The notes beneath the pieces are model-generated. The model searched no databases. It was not told the DNA's origin and was given only the letters and a program-made list of their open reading frames with translations. Below are positions 18,261 through 32,400 of a stretch of 64,000 bases of DNA, piece by piece. This stretch comes from UBA11574 sp963752565 (GTDB taxonomy: Bacteria > Desulfobacterota > Desulfobacteria > Desulfobacterales > UBA11574), in assembly GCA_963752565.1 (NCBI GenBank), contig CAVVZC010000003.1, forward strand, positions 372,001 to 436,000, read 5' to 3'. Positions within the stretch are counted from its first letter, which is position 1; each line of letters starts with the position of its first letter. The translations under genes and the position numbers were made by a program.

Positions 18261-18304
18261 ATTCCATTATTCCATCCCAATGGGGCGAAGCCCCCAAGTT
18301 TCTA
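18261..18304. repeat. Palindromic 3'-end repeat, copy 1
   Basis: GGGGCGAAGCCCC at 18282-18294 forms a 5-bp GC stem with a 3-nt loop and lies next to ATTCCATTATTCCA. A second copy with the same CCATTATTCCA-plus-hairpin layout is found at 61040-61064. Both copies sit directly beyond the stop codon of a minus-strand gene. It may serve as a weak transcription end or mRNA-stabilising element. Confidence 0.5.
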
Positions 18305-21300
18305 AAACTTCCCGATCAGATTGATGAACAGACCCTGGTGTTTGTAATCCAGTTGGGTCAGATCATCCGAAAAATCACTGAAAGTTATAGCCGACACCCA
18401 CCTTGATATGATTGCCCAGATGGCGGTATATCCCCAGCAGCACCCCGCTGCGACTGTCCTGGGCATCGGGCAGGTCAAGCCAGCGTCCTTCGATCAGTGC
18501 ATCCCAGCGGTGGATGAAGTGCCAGTCCGCGCGCAGCACATACAGACTGGGCACGGCTGTCGAAGAACTCCGGATTCTCTCGATCCTGGGCCACCTGTCC
18601 ATACCGATAGGCGAACTTGCCTCCCACAGTCCAACTGGGCGTCAGGTCATACATGACATCCATCGATCCGATGTGGCTGCGCTGGATATAGTCGGACGCT
18701 GTATTGATGCCGGTTACCTGATCGGCCGACGGCAAATTGTAGAAGTAAGTATACTTGAGCAGCGCATTCAGGCGGTCATGCTGTACAGGTCGATACGCAT
18801 AGCCCAGGACCGCTTCCGTATAGTCGCCGTTATAGTAATCTCCCATGGAACTCTCACTCACGGCATAGTTAAATTTACCGATGAGTCGCCAATCCTCGGA
18901 CAGCTGGTACTTCAAGCTGTTTTTCAACAGCCAGGAGGTGCGTTTGGAGAAACTGGTATCCGGCTGTTCGGTGTTGTCGACCCGATATTCCAGGGCGCTG
19001 GCGATCTTCAGCTTGTCGAACCCATAGCCGGCACTTACACCCAGCGCTGTTCTCTCGAGTTTGGCCGCGGTGTAAGGATCCTTGAGGGTTCCTAAATCGA
19101 GATTGGCACCTAAATTAACCCGGTCGAAAGCAACAAGTTTTACACCGGTGGAATGCATCAGACCCGAGGGTACATCGCCATGGGTATACCGTTCTTCGAG
19201 GTAGACACTGGCGCTGTCCGAATAACGGGTGCGGAAACCGGAAGCCATTTTGCCCCTCCTGGCAAGCAGACCATTGTCCGTCCGTTCGTTCTCGAGGGTA
19301 TAATTGCTGTACAGCGTGGTACGGTCGGAATACAGATACTCGGTCCCGAGCTTGCCGCCCGTTCCGAGATCTCCTCCGGAAACCTCACCGGTGACGTTGA
19401 ACCGGTCAGTTAAACGCAAACTGCCGCCGGCACCGATGCGGCCGTTGTCCTCACGGTTGCCGCTCGCCTGAATCGTTTCCTGAACGAAACCGTAGGTCGT
19501 CCATCGTGCATGGGAATCGTACAGCAGCCGGACTACCGCATCCGTCCGGTCGCCCTCATCCTGGGTCGCGGGGACCACCGCCGAGTTGTCTTTGCGGCTG
19601 TCGTAACGCACACCCGAACCCAAGGTCCAGTGCTCACCCATCCGGTAGTCGAGATCCAGTTCTCCGGTCTCGGTTTCGAGACCTTCTTGCTGATCCTGCT
19701 TGTCCATCTTCAAACGTGCACTCAGACGGTCGGTTAAAGGCAGGTCCGCAGTTCCACCGTATTGGGTCAAATCCCGGCTTGTGACCAGGCCCGGTGCCGA
19801 ATAGCCTGCCTCGAGATCCTGAAGGTAGAAGGTCATCCGGCCTCGCCCGTTTTCAAAAAAGTCCTTGAGGCCCAAACTGGCATCGACGCGATAGGCCGAG
19901 GCCTCTACTTCGTTGTCATCAAAAGCATCGGAAGTGTCGAAGGTGTAACCGCCGTCGATGGAAGTCGTTTCCAGGACGTCCGGACCTTTGGTACGGCCTG
20001 TTTCGAGTTTGAGCCACGACGCCGAGGACTTGCGCAGGGTCAAATCCGCTCCGCCCAGGCTGTTTTCGATATCCGCTTCTTCATCCCTGACTGGCGGTCA
20101 CGCCGACCTTGACGTGGTCATTGAACCAGTAATGAACCCTGCCGCCGGCAGCCAGGGTGTCCGGGTCATCGAACCCCGGGGTGAATTCGTAACGAACCAC
20201 CAAAAAGACTGGATTCCCGCTGATTGAGCCGCTGTGCACCAGCAGACCGTCGTCCGCCGTTGTGGACAGGGGCTGCGCCAGCAGGATACGTCCCTGCAGG
20301 TAGTCGATGTCGTAATCGAGCACCGGTGTGAGGTTCTTGACTCCCAGAACTATCCCGGAATCTTTGTCACGGACTTCGATGCGCACACGCTCGGAGCCCA
20401 TCCAGAACGTCCTGCCGGCGCAGGAAATAGAGCGATCCGTCCGTGCCGCGGAACTCATCGCGCCCGGCCACGGTACCCGGGTCTGCGGCAAACCCGTCCA
20501 ACAGGAAGCGCGGCTCTCCAAAACTGGTGGTGTCAAGGGGTTGAAAATGCAGATTGGCACCGTACAGCCCGCGGTCCACGTGCGCCAGGTCATTATCGGT
20601 ATACCCGATCTTGAAGTTGCCCCAGAGCCCGTAGGTTTCTTCTTTTTTCACCTTGACGTAGAACTTGCCCTTGGTCGGCGCATCTTCTGTAACAGTGCTG
20701 TCATCACCGAAGGTCGGGTAATGGTACATCCGGATCCATACGTCGGAACAGGGCGTCGGGGGACTTGTCCATGAAATTGGAGAAGATCTCGTCCATGGGG
20801 CCTTCCCGCGTATCGGCGCTGGCCGTCAGCGACCATCCGTTCTCGAATTTGCCGTTGGTATAAAACGCCAGGCGACCCTGGAGGCTCATGTCCTCACTGT
20901 ATTGAGGTTTATCCGGTGCAAGCAGCTCGGCCGGCCCGTTGGTTTTGTTGCCGGATAACGTCAGATCGGCGATTCCCACGGTGAACCAGTCGCTTTGTTT
21001 CAGCGCCAGGTCGCGCAGAAAAAGTTCGCCGTTACCGAACTTGTCCAGAACAGCCACTTCAACGGTATGCATGCCCTCGGGCAGAATTTCTTCAACCACG
21101 AATTGGCCCTTTTCGTCCACGGGTACGGCATAACCGGCCATCCACACACTGTGTCCTTCGGGAACATCAGTGCCGTGGGCCTGCACCGTACCGCCGCTGA
21201 GCGGAATATTGCGGCTGGCGATACGACTCTCGCCATAGCCGGTCAGCAGTTCTTTGTCGGGATCTTTCTCGGCAACCAACGGATCAATTTGGTCTGTCAC

Positions 21301-23427
21301 CCACAGTGGCTGGGTGGTTGTCTCGTCAAAAAGTCCTTTGTCGTCGTACACCCGCACCAGATATTTCAGCTTACGCACCGGTGCAGAGAAGGATTCGAAC
21401 TCAGGCTGCCATTGGGCCATGCCGTCAGCGTCAAAGGCGATGACCTCCATGGGGATGTCGCGAACGGACTTCGCTTCTTCGAATATCCTGACCTCCGCCC
21501 GCTCGATGAAGCTGCGATAGTTGGTGTACAGGCGAAAACGCACCAGGTTTTCGGCAAATGCCGTATCCTCCAGGTCCTGATAGCGTATCGTGATCGGCCA
21601 TGCAGTCACGTTCAGCCGCGGTTCCAGCTTCAGGCTGTCGTGCTTGAACTGGATTTGGGCGTTTTCAAGGGCCACGTCGGTACAGCGCTGCACATCCGAA
21701 CTGCATTTTCTCGGATCATCGAGCGGTTTTCCGTCTACCGTGATGCGCATAAGATTCAGAGCAAAAGGATCCACCGGATGCACCTCACGGGTTAACGGAG
21801 TGACTTCCACTCCCTCGTAATCGTCGAGGACGACCAACTCATCGTAGACCACCTGCACCTTGACTCTCGATGTATCGGATTCGATAAAACCGGCGTTCAC
21901 CACGTCGTCGGACTGGACATATCCGCGGCCGTCGAATTCCGTCTGCTTCTTTGTCAATCCCATATGCTCGCTGACAACCGCCATGGCACGACGCGCACGC
22001 GCCATGGATAAGCCGATGTCATCCCCGTAAACCGCAGCCGTACGCCGATCAAGGCGTTTGTTGCCTGTATAGCCGACAAACCGAAGTCGGACATTGCTCC
22101 TGTCACCGATCTCATCCATGATGCGGCCCAGATACTCTGTGTAGCCGGAAGGCACAACCGGTTTGCCGTTTTCAAAAAGGATCGGATCGATGCCACCCGA
22201 AGACGGGTGGTAGACACGGGTGACGGTTTCAGCACCAGCCGCGTCCGGACACAGTTGGGGCTCATCGGGCAGGTCCTGTAGCGGGTCGTCGTACCAGAAT
22301 TCCACTTCGACGCGCCGATTCAGCGCCCGTCCCTGTTGCGTGTCGTTAGAAGTCACAGGCTGCGACGCCCCTCGGCCCTCGCTTTCAATGGCGGCATTGG
22401 GCAAGTTCATCTCTTCCTGAACAACCAGTGCAACACGTCGGGCCACCGCTTTAGAAAACCCCAAAAGATCACCGTAGATGCGTTTGTCCCGTTTTTTCAG
22501 CGGGATGTTGTCGGTGTAGGCGGTGAGCTTGATCACAAGATTCTGTTTGTCGCCAAGATGGATCATGGCCTGCCTGACCTGCTTCAGAAATTCTTCCGGC
22601 ACACCCAGGATACCTTTGTCGTAATGAAGCGGTGAAATCAGATTCTTAACCCGTGCTCGATGGGCGTGGCCATCCTTGTAGCGCAGTTTACAGACGGTTT
22701 CGGTCCGGCAGACCTTGATGCGATTCACCTCGCTGGGGATAACCACTTCTTTTTCGACCTGATTTTCGATGATTTCATCGTACCAGACCTGTACTTCCAC
22801 GCGCCGGTTGAGCTGCCGACCTTTTTCGGTGGTATTGTCGGCCACAGGCCGGCTGTCACCAAGCCCTTCATAGGAAATGGCTTCAGGGGGAAGATTCAGC
22901 GCTCGCTGGCAGTATTCAGCAACGGTACCTGCCCGTTCACGCGACAGTCCGACATTATCACCGTACAGCTCTATCAGGTCACCCTTGAGCAACAGGGAAT
23001 CAGCATGACCGATAAAATGGAGTCGTACATTGGTGCGATCGCGCATGCTGTCGAGCACATCGCGCAGAAGCTTAAGATAGTTCTCGGTAATTTCCGCTTC
23101 ACCCAGGCCAAAATGGATGGGCGGAACCAAGTTATCGAGCTTGATGGTTTTGAAATCCTGTTTAACAACTTCGCGCATCTCCGTGCGATCCCCCTCATTT
23201 TTTTCGAATATGGCCGGATCATGGATCCATGGTGTCATGGACTGATCGACCGGCAGATGCATCTCCATCGCCTCTCCGTGCACATCCGTCTCCCTTACTC
23301 CTGCTTCCACGCCCGAAGCAGTCTCTACGCCTGCCGCAGTGACAACACACAAACACAAGATAGCGATACTGTGCTTCAGCAAGAATCTCTTCAATATGAA
23401 CAATTTAGGCAACATAGATTCCATCAT
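18302..23427 (-). CDS. Outer-membrane beta-barrel protein with three OmpA-like domains (frame disrupted)
   Basis: About 1,700 residues. A signal peptide (LKHSIAILCLCVVTAAG) is followed by three OmpA-like domains, recognisable by VRLHFIGHADSLLLKGD, VIKLTAYTDNIPLKKRD and VRLRFVGYTGNKRLDRR, each with NRRVEVQVWYDE-like ends. A beta-sandwich region (to about residue 900) and a C-terminal barrel of roughly 700 residues follow, ending FINLIGKF with the C-terminal Phe of outer-membrane barrels. The N-terminal ~900 codons (23427-20715) are intact; frame changes lie near 20715, 20425, 20080, 18550 and 18382. The in-frame ATG at 23415 is an alternative start. It begins 8 bp after the giant protein's stop and probably anchors that protein to the envelope. 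Confidence 0.75.
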
Positions 23428-23434
23428 TCTGTTA

Positions 23435-26400
23435 TCACTGTCCGGCAACCGGAGCACCGCGTCGCCAGAAAATTTCGGTTTCGATGACCAACCGGTATCC
23501 TTCATCCGACTGCTTCCACTGTTTGGTGATTTTCTTTTTCAACGTGTCAAGACGTTCCTGGACCAATCCTTTACGTTCAACATCGCCAAGATACGACAAA
23601 CGCAACACGGACGGCGCCTTCTTCAGTTCTTCCATCAACTGAGCGATCTTGGGTGTCCACTGAAGCCGCATGTCACTGGTATTCGGTTCGAACACGCCGT
23701 CGGCGATATCGATGCGCACCACGCGGTGGATGGTTGCACCGAAATTGAAGCGAATCATCTTGCCGCGGGTGGCGCGCTGAACGCGTGGATTTTCAGTGGT
23801 CATACGATAGCCGGTGGGCAGGCTGCGCTCGTCCAGCTTAAGGATGAAATTGCTGCCGCGATCCTCGTCGGGCACCGCCGCGCAGGTGATATGAAAGCGT
23901 CCATGTTTGTCTGTTGTGGCGATCAAACCGCGCACCGTCACCACGCGGACCCCGGACAGGCCCTTCTCGTCCGGATCCTGATAACCGTTCAGGTTACCAT
24001 CGTCGAACACCTTGCCGATCACATCGGTGCAATCGAAATCCGGGTCGGGGATGACCCGAACGGTGGCTGTCGCTTCTCCTGAAGCAGCACCGCCGGTGGC
24101 GGTGTTGATTACAACAGCCCGGTTAGTGTATTCGCCTTCGGAGACACCGGACCCCACCACCAGCAGCAACTGGATAGTGTATTTCTGGTTAACCTGCAGT
24201 TCGAGGCCATCCCAGACCAGTTCCCGACCATTGATCCGCGGTTCGGCCGCATTGCCGTCCAGGCGTGCAGAACCTTCCACATATTTGAAACCGGCCGGGA
24301 AGTGATCGACAATGCTGATATCGTACAGCGGCACACCGTACACGTTGGTCACGGTGATCGTATAGGGTACCAGCGTCCCTCTTGTCACGTTTATCATAGA
24401 GGAGGTCTTTGTGATGGCCACTGCCCCATCCAGCACCGGATCGAGAGGGATGGCATTGTTGAAGACCTGACTCTGGCCGGGCACGTTTCCATCGCTCAGC
24501 AAAAGGTGCAGATAATAGATGGTGCCGGCCGTACGAGGCAGAACCGACGGTGGCGGCGCTGTTGCCGTGGCCACAACCTCGCAATACTCTGCAGTGGCAG
24601 GCACCGCATCGTCCGCACTGCCCGGGCACGCGGGAATGGAGAACGGCGCCGTGCTTGAGTCGCTGGCGCACGGAATGATCTGGGACGGCATGTCCATGTA
24701 ACCGGTGGTCGGCGGTGATATTTCGATGAGATATGCGCCTCCAGCCGGACAGGATGCATGACTGAAGTTCAGATCGAACTTGTAGAAGCCGTCCAGAGCC
24801 GTAACCTGGTTCTGCTGATCCGGGTCATCGAAGCATTGGCTCGGCAGCGTTTCACCGGTGGCCGCGTTCAGCAACGCCAGTCTGGCGCCGGCAACCGGTT
24901 CACGCGCTACCGAGTTGTACACCACACCGTTGGGCCAGAGCGGCAGATTCAGATTCTGCAGATTGCCGCCCGAGGCAACGGTGATGTCACTGATCCGCTG
25001 CGGGCCGTTGGTGAAAGGCGAGTCAGCATAACCCAGCGAGGGGGTGTTCGGTCCTGCACCTGCTGCAAGGAAGCGCAGTTCATAAAGATCCGATGTACCC
25101 TCGTTGGGCAACAGGCCTGTGAACCGATAGACGCCGTTGGCATCGGTCAATGCCGTGGTGACCAACTGATTGTTGCGATAAAGCTCGACCGACCAGCCCT
25201 CCAGTAATGTCTCGGTGGCGGTGTCGAGGAGTCTGTCCAGGCTCGCGTCGTGCCAGACGTTACCGTTGAGGCCGGCACTGCCCGGGGTGCCGCCCACATC
25301 AAGGGATACGCTGGCAGAGGCGGTTTGCGCCGGATCGTTCCATCGGACGACACCAGTGTTGGTGATGGTCGTCCCGATGGCGAGCGCGGGATCGATCTGT
25401 ACACGGAAGCGCACGACAGCACTGTCCCCCGGCTGCAAATCACCGTATTGAGCGGCATAGTCTGCCGTGAGTATCGAGGCCCGCATAGGTCACCCCGGCC
25501 GTGAGACCGTTCAGGGTGCCCGATCCGGCGACATAGCTCACCTGATCACCTAAGGGCGGACTCAGGTCATCGGTTACCGCCACACTGGTAGCAGGCAGAC
25601 TGCCGATGTTGGTCACCCGGATGACATACTCCAACTGACCACCTGCTTCGGCGGTACCACCGCCGACAACCAGCACTTCCTTGGTCACAGACGAGCAACT
25701 GGACATCGCCGACGACAATGACAGTGGGCTGATCGCCGTTAGAAGGCACGCCGTCTGCATCCGTCGGCTCTGGCGGCAGTTCGCTGGAAGTGACGCTGCC
25801 CTGGTTGCTGATAAGTGTCCCCGTGGGGACGCCGGCGTTGACTCTGCTCTCAAAGGTGATCACGGCGTTTTCGCCGGCCGAAACAATGCCGGCACCCGGA
25901 TTGTCGGATGAGTGCACCGGCAGACCGGCGATCAGCGGCGACACGCCGCCGTCAGGCCCAACCGATGCGCCGTTCAGACGCAGGGAATCCGCCACATAGG
26001 TGGTATTGGATGGCACAGCGTCGGTAAGCACAACGCCGTGGCTGGAATCGCGCCGAAGTTGCTAAGGACGATGGTGTAGCGCAGCACATCACCCGGATCG
26101 ACGATCCCCGGTGAGCCAAAATCCTCGTGGATCTGCACGGTCTTGTGGGCGTATAGCAGCGGCAGGTTGCCGACGATGTTGCGGGTCGGGTCGTCCGGAA
26201 TCGGCGTGTTCGGGTCATCGGAAGGCTGTTCGGGCTGCAAGCCGCTCCCCACGCCGCTGCCGCTTACAAAGCCCTGGTTTTCGATGATCAGGCCGTTCAT
26301 GGCGTTCGGGTCGACCACCACGTCGAAGGTTACCGTTGCCACATTGGTAGCTCCCGGCGCGGCATCGGCACGCAGGTACCCGGCCGTGGTATCTTCCGGC

Positions 26401-29400
26401 GCGTTGACCTGGATTCCGGTATTCAGCGGATTGATGCCGGGACTCGGGTCGGGCACGGCATTACCGTTGAGGGTGGTGCTGTTGGCCACATAGCTGGTAT
26501 TGGCCGGCGTATAGTCTCGCAGACTTACATTTACGGCGTCCTCATTACCGATATTTTTGATGGTAATGGTGTAGCGCAGGGTTTCGCCGGCCATCAGAAC
26601 GTTGGGGTCACCCGACATGATGGTGGAGATTTTCTGCACCTCGAAGGTCGGCGCCGAGGCAATCAGCGTCTCGGTGGGATCTGTGTCACCAGCCACGTTG
26701 GGATCGTCACTTAAAATCGGATTCGGGTTGGCTGAAACGATCTCGGCCTGATTGAGCACCACGGTCCCGCTGGTGATCACCGGTGCCAGGGTGACTTCGA
26801 ATTCTACCACAAGCGTGTCATCAGCGTCACCTTGTGCGCCGATGCTGAGATTAGCTATATTCAGCAGTCCTGTGCCGTTGGCACCCCCGGCTGGATCGGT
26901 ACTCGAAGTATCGGCACCTGCGGGTACGCTGATTATACTGAGACTGCCGGAGGCGAAGGCCGGTGTGGTGTTGAGGCCATCAACTTCGTCCACAAGGGAA
27001 AAGGAAGAGAGACCCACCGGACCACTGTTAGTGATCTGAATGGTGTAGTGCAGGATATCGCCGGGGCTTGCATTGCTGCCGGGATCCTGCCCTGTGGTCA
27101 CATTCTGCACACTCATTTCGAACAACAGGGTCGGCGCTTCGGCGGTAATGGTATGTTCATCCTCATGGTCCAGGATACCCGGCGTACCGTCGGTAATGAC
27201 ACGATCGAAGATGCGCGGTGCGGCGCCGACCACATTGGGATCGGTGCTGTACCAGCGCGTAGCACCGGCAAGATTGGTCAGTGTGATCCCATTTTCGGTG
27301 TCAGGATCCAATACAACATCGTAGTTGATGATCAGGCGGTAATCGGCAGGAACCCCTCCGGCAGGCGACAACAGATTGAAACGCCATTCACAGGTGGGAT
27401 CGCCGTCAAATTCAACTGTAAAGTCGGTATTTTCCACCAGCGGAGAGGGCACGCCATTATTATCAAAAATCTGCGCGGTCACATTGCTGGGTCCGGCGTC
27501 ACACATGCCGCCCGTGGCCTCATTGGGAATCTGATCAGTAATGGTCGGATTCCACACCGTACCTGTGCTGGTATTGTGAAAATTCAGGGTGTAGGTAGCA
27601 GCGGTCTCCAACTGCACAATTGCCGGACCGGATTTTTCAAGGGTGACCGTGTCCGCACCGACGATGGTCATATTTTCTGTGGTATCCGAACCGCCGGAAG
27701 TCTGGGATGCAGGATCACCGTTGATCTGATTAAACGTATAATCGGCGGTATTATTGAACTGCAGGCCGCTGACGTTGGTGGCTGTATCGTCCAGCACCAC
27801 CGTGATATCGATGATGATCTGTTCGCCGGCCGGGATATCGATGCCGATGGTAGTGTCTTCGATCACTAAGTTGGTCGCCGTGCCGGTGTTGACCGGGATC
27901 CATGGCTCAGACCCGGAGACTTTGGTAACACTGACAAAGAGGAGGTCCGCAGCTGAAGCACTCAGATCGTCTATAATACGGACATCGTTCAGGGCCGTAT
28001 CCTGGGGTGTGGCCGGCACAGTGATACGGTAGGTGAACGGCTCGCCCACAGCAACGTTAAGCACCGCCGGATTGTCTTTGACCAGGGCCTCGGGTGCCGC
28101 CGTTGTGAAGGTGACCGTGGCAATGTTGGTCGGCCCATAGATTTGAGCTTCCCCGTCGACACCGCCTTGGGTCGGGATATCGTCGTCATCCAGTGAATAG
28201 TAACGCTGGATCTGGGCTTCGTTGGTAAGGGTCATGCCAGCGCTGAGCGAGGTATCGGTCTGCACCTGGTAAACGATACGCAGGGTGTCGCCGGCCGGTA
28301 TGGCATATTGATCGGTAATGCCGGTGTCGAAATCCCAGGTGACGACGCCGGTGGCGGCATCATAGGTGGGTGCAAGATTCGGCAATACCGTCCCGGACAG
28401 CAATTCCATAGTGACTGTGGTGATGGTAGCCGTGCCGTTGCGCATGCCCACTGGAATGATATCCGTAAGCTGTGGGTCATAGGCCGGAGCTCCGCCGCTA
28501 TTGACGATATCGACGGTATAGGTAACGATTTCATCGGAGGCCAGCACCATATCGCCGCCGTCGGCAACGGCCGATTTGGCCACTATCAGAACAGGCTGAA
28601 CAACAGTGATGGTCGAACTGTCGGTTTGGGTCACGGCCGGACCGGTAGTCGTTTCATAGTCCATGTTGACCGTATTGGTGAGCGGTGTGGAGGCAGCCTG
28701 AGCGATGCCGGCATCCGGCAGAATGCGTGCGCGATAGATGATTTCAATGGCATCCGTGGTGGGATCGCCAAAGGGATCGTTCACGACGTTACCGATGGTC
28801 CATGTAAGGGCGCCGACTTGACCGACCGTAGGCACGTTGGCGACAGTGATGGCTGCATAGGAGAAATTGGAGCCTGCACCGCTGCTGGGCGGGGTGTAGT
28901 CCACAGTAGTATCGCCATTGATACTAACGGTTTCCACAAAAACCATGCCGCCGGGTAGATTGTCCTGAACCTGCAAGTTTCGCGTCAGACCACCCGACAG
29001 ATTTAGCGCCAAATGGTAAGTGATAAAATCGCCGATGCGTGCAACGGCATCTGAGGCCGTGCTCCAAGGTGCCGTATCGAATGTATCGGCGGAAACCGTC
29101 TTATCGATGCTGTTGTTGTCAACGGTTGTGGTGGTGGCCACCGCCGGACCTGTACAGTAATCATTGGGCGCGGTCCATGAAGGACAGCCTTCACCGGTAC
29201 GTTCGAAGCCGCTCGCGCCGTTCAGAGAGGTCCAGTCAACCATAGCGCTGTTGCTGATATCGCCGCCTGCCGCCTGCACCACCGCCCGGTAAGTCAGGAC
29301 CAGGGACTGGCCGACGGGGATATCCAGACTGTCGTCTCCATTGCCCTGCCCCCATACCAGCGGACCACTGGGCGAATTGGCCGGAGTGGCCACGAAACCT

Positions 29401-32400
29401 GCCGTCGGCGCGCCATCGATCAGAGCCGTGGGGGTAAAGCCCGTGTAAAGCGATAACTCCGACGGCAGGGTATCGACTACGTTGACGTCATGTGCTGTAG
29501 AGGTGCCGCTGTTGAGAATGGCGATGACATACTCGAGCAGGTCGCCGCCTTCGGGTGGATCGGCGGGCTGTTTACCCGGTGTCACATTGCTCACCGTCTT
29601 GATTGCTGCGAGCACCGGTTCGACTACGGTTACCGCTGCTGCAACATCCGTCAGGGTCTCCTGGGTACCGGTTTCGCCGTTGGTGTAGTTCAGCACCGCG
29701 CCGTTCTGCATCGTGTCGCCGCTGTCGGTAACGAGATCATTGTTGACACGGGCGTAGTATTGGATGCGAATGAGAGGATCTATGGTGTTTTGACTCGTGT
29801 CGTTCTCTGTCTGGGTGACCACGGTTCCGATATCCCAGACAATGCTGCCGCTGCTCCCGTCTGCTGGAAAGGCATTGAATACCGCTTCGCTCGACGCCTG
29901 GCCGTTGATGGTGGCGATGCCCTGGAAGGTATAAATGATATCGTAGACGGCATTATTCTCCAGAACATAGCTCAATCCCGTGGCATCCAAGCTGTCCGTC
30001 ACGATAACATCGTTGGTGACGCCTTCGGGCAGACGGATGTCGAGCTGGAAATTTTTGTGCAGACCGATGGCGGGAATCGCTCCCGGGTCGAGATCGTTCT
30101 TGGTCAGAGTGACAGCAAAAACCGTCACCTGATTTGCGGCCGTGGTTTCGTAGTCGTTGATGGCGTCGCCCACATTGGGCAGCGCGCCGATGCGCATACC
30201 CGTCTCGCTGCCGTTTACACCGATCATCCCGGTGCTGTTGAGCGCGGTGGTCTGACCGGGCAGCGAGGTCCAGTCCGCCTGGATCGTATTGTCCAGGATC
30301 TCTTGGGGCTGAACGACATCATCCACCTGGACCTCAAAGGTAAAGCTGATACTGTCGCCGGCGTCGATGCCATTAGGCGGATTCCAGCTGAAGATGGGCT
30401 GGTTGGCGCCTATGGTCGTGGTATCGATGTTGTCCGGCGGATCACTGCCGCCCACATTACCCAAAAAGTTCAGGTTCAGCCCGTCCAGGTTATCCAGCAC
30501 TCGAAGGTTGTACGCAATGGCTGTGCCGGTGTTGGCAGCGGTTACGGTCACTGTCAAAATGTCATCGGCATCAGCGTTGGCCACGGAAAAGGTCTTGGTC
30601 AGGATAATGAGCGGTTCGGTAACCTGGATGTCGACCTGACCGAAATTGAGAACCACCGAATTATCGGCTTCGTCGATATAACTTGCAGTGGCCACCGTGG
30701 CCGGATCTCCGTTGGAGATCACATCGCCATCGTTGGTAGCGACGGTGTTTTCCACCCGAGCGATGAACCCGATCTCAAAATTGTAACGATCGCCCACTGT
30801 ACCGTTGGTTACGCGCTGATCACCGAAATTCCATTCAACAAGGTTGTCGGTACACGTCGGCGTAATGGTGCCGCCAGGCTCAAATCCTGCGTTAGAATAA
30901 GGCGGCGCATCCAGATTGACGGCCGGGGCTTCGCTGCAGCGTATGCCCGCGGGCAGTTCGTCCCGGATCACAAAGTCGCGCAGCAGCGCCACCGGCAGTG
31001 ATGTGGTGAGGCGATATTCAATCTCTTCACCGACAACCGCTTCCTGGGTACCCGCCGATGCAAGGGGTGTGTTGGATAAATTCGCAATCTCTTTAGGTGT
31101 CGTTTCCACGGGAATGATACGCACTGATGACGATGCAGTATCCATTATATAAAAACGCGCACCGCATGCTTCGCTGTTGGCGCACTGAGGCACGCTCTGG
31201 TTGCCGGAAGCGCCGGTTAAACTGTCATAAGTGGCGCCCGCCGTATTGGTAAAGGTCTGCAAGGGTGCCGCATCGTCGTCATAGTCGACGCGATAGTAAA
31301 GCTGGACCGAATCGCCGGGATCGATACGCTCCAAAGCAGTGCTGTGGGTATAAGAAAAGGTAAGCTGTGCCGGGGAACCGTTGTCGACAGTATTATCGCT
31401 GATGGTTCCCTCGCTGTTCGCACCGCCTTCGTCGGTTGCGCTGTCGGCATCATTGTCCAGAATGTCACTATCAAAAGGCAGTACATAAGCAAGATCGCTT
31501 GCATCAAGCGTATCGGTCACGGTAAGATCATAGGCCGGGGCGCGATCCACACCGCCGCTGCTCGCCTCATTGGTCAGAGTGATACGGTAGATATAGGTGT
31601 TGTAGGCATCGCCGTCATCGGCCAGCGGGACAAAGTTAGTACACGAAGGCCCGACGCCGTACAAACTTTCGTTACACACCTCCTTGACGGCGGTGATGTA
31701 CGGTTCGGTGACGGTAAGTGACATGCTGCGAACCGCCAGGCGCGGATAGCCCACAGTGCCGGGCCCCAAAAGATATGACTCCAACATGCCCGTGATATCG
31801 TTCTGGAATAAGGCTCGAAAGTTCGAAACAATCACATTGGTGCTCGGATCCGCATGTTGATTCGGCGCGGCGCTGATATCGATCGGATCATTCAATAAAC
31901 GGGAGGTCATATCGACCCGGAACCAGTGGTCCTTTTCCGTGATGCGAAGCGCATCGCTCCAGTTGAAGGTCCAATTCATATAATCCGGCGCTGTGACTTC
32001 GTTGGGTGCTGATAGGCCCATTGGATTGAGGCTGATGCTTTGAATGGCGCCGGTGCTGGTGAGATACGGATCGGTGGAGGAAATATAGCCCTGGCCGTCC
32101 GGCAATTGATCGAACACCTGAATATCCTGCACAGCAATCAATGAGTAGCCCGGTGTCTGAAAGCCGAACCAGCCGCCGGTGTCGATGTGAAAGGAGCACT
32201 CCTCGCCGATCTGCACTTCCAGGTCAGGCGACGAAGGTGGCGGATTGTTTTCTGTACAGTTGCCCACTTGGGACTTGAGCAGGTTAAAACCGATGACGCG
32301 CGCTCGGATGCCGTCCAGGCTGTAATTATTGCCTAAATCGGTTCCGCCGTCCGTCCTGGGGTTGATGGGTGTCGGAAATGTGAGCAATGTCGTATCGCTC

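Noticed and set aside
7700..20800. Programmed ribosomal frameshifting to explain the broken genes
   Set aside because: About thirty sites with no common slippery sequence, in both directions, across many genes; this is not how programmed frameshifts occur.
26832..27869. 345-codon plus-strand frame
   Set aside because: Antisense to the intact giant protein frame; no domain and no start signals.
29490..31001. 503-codon open frame on the plus strand inside the giant gene
   Set aside because: It runs antisense to intact DUF11 repeats, has no recognisable domain, and reflects the GC-rich repeats on the other strand.
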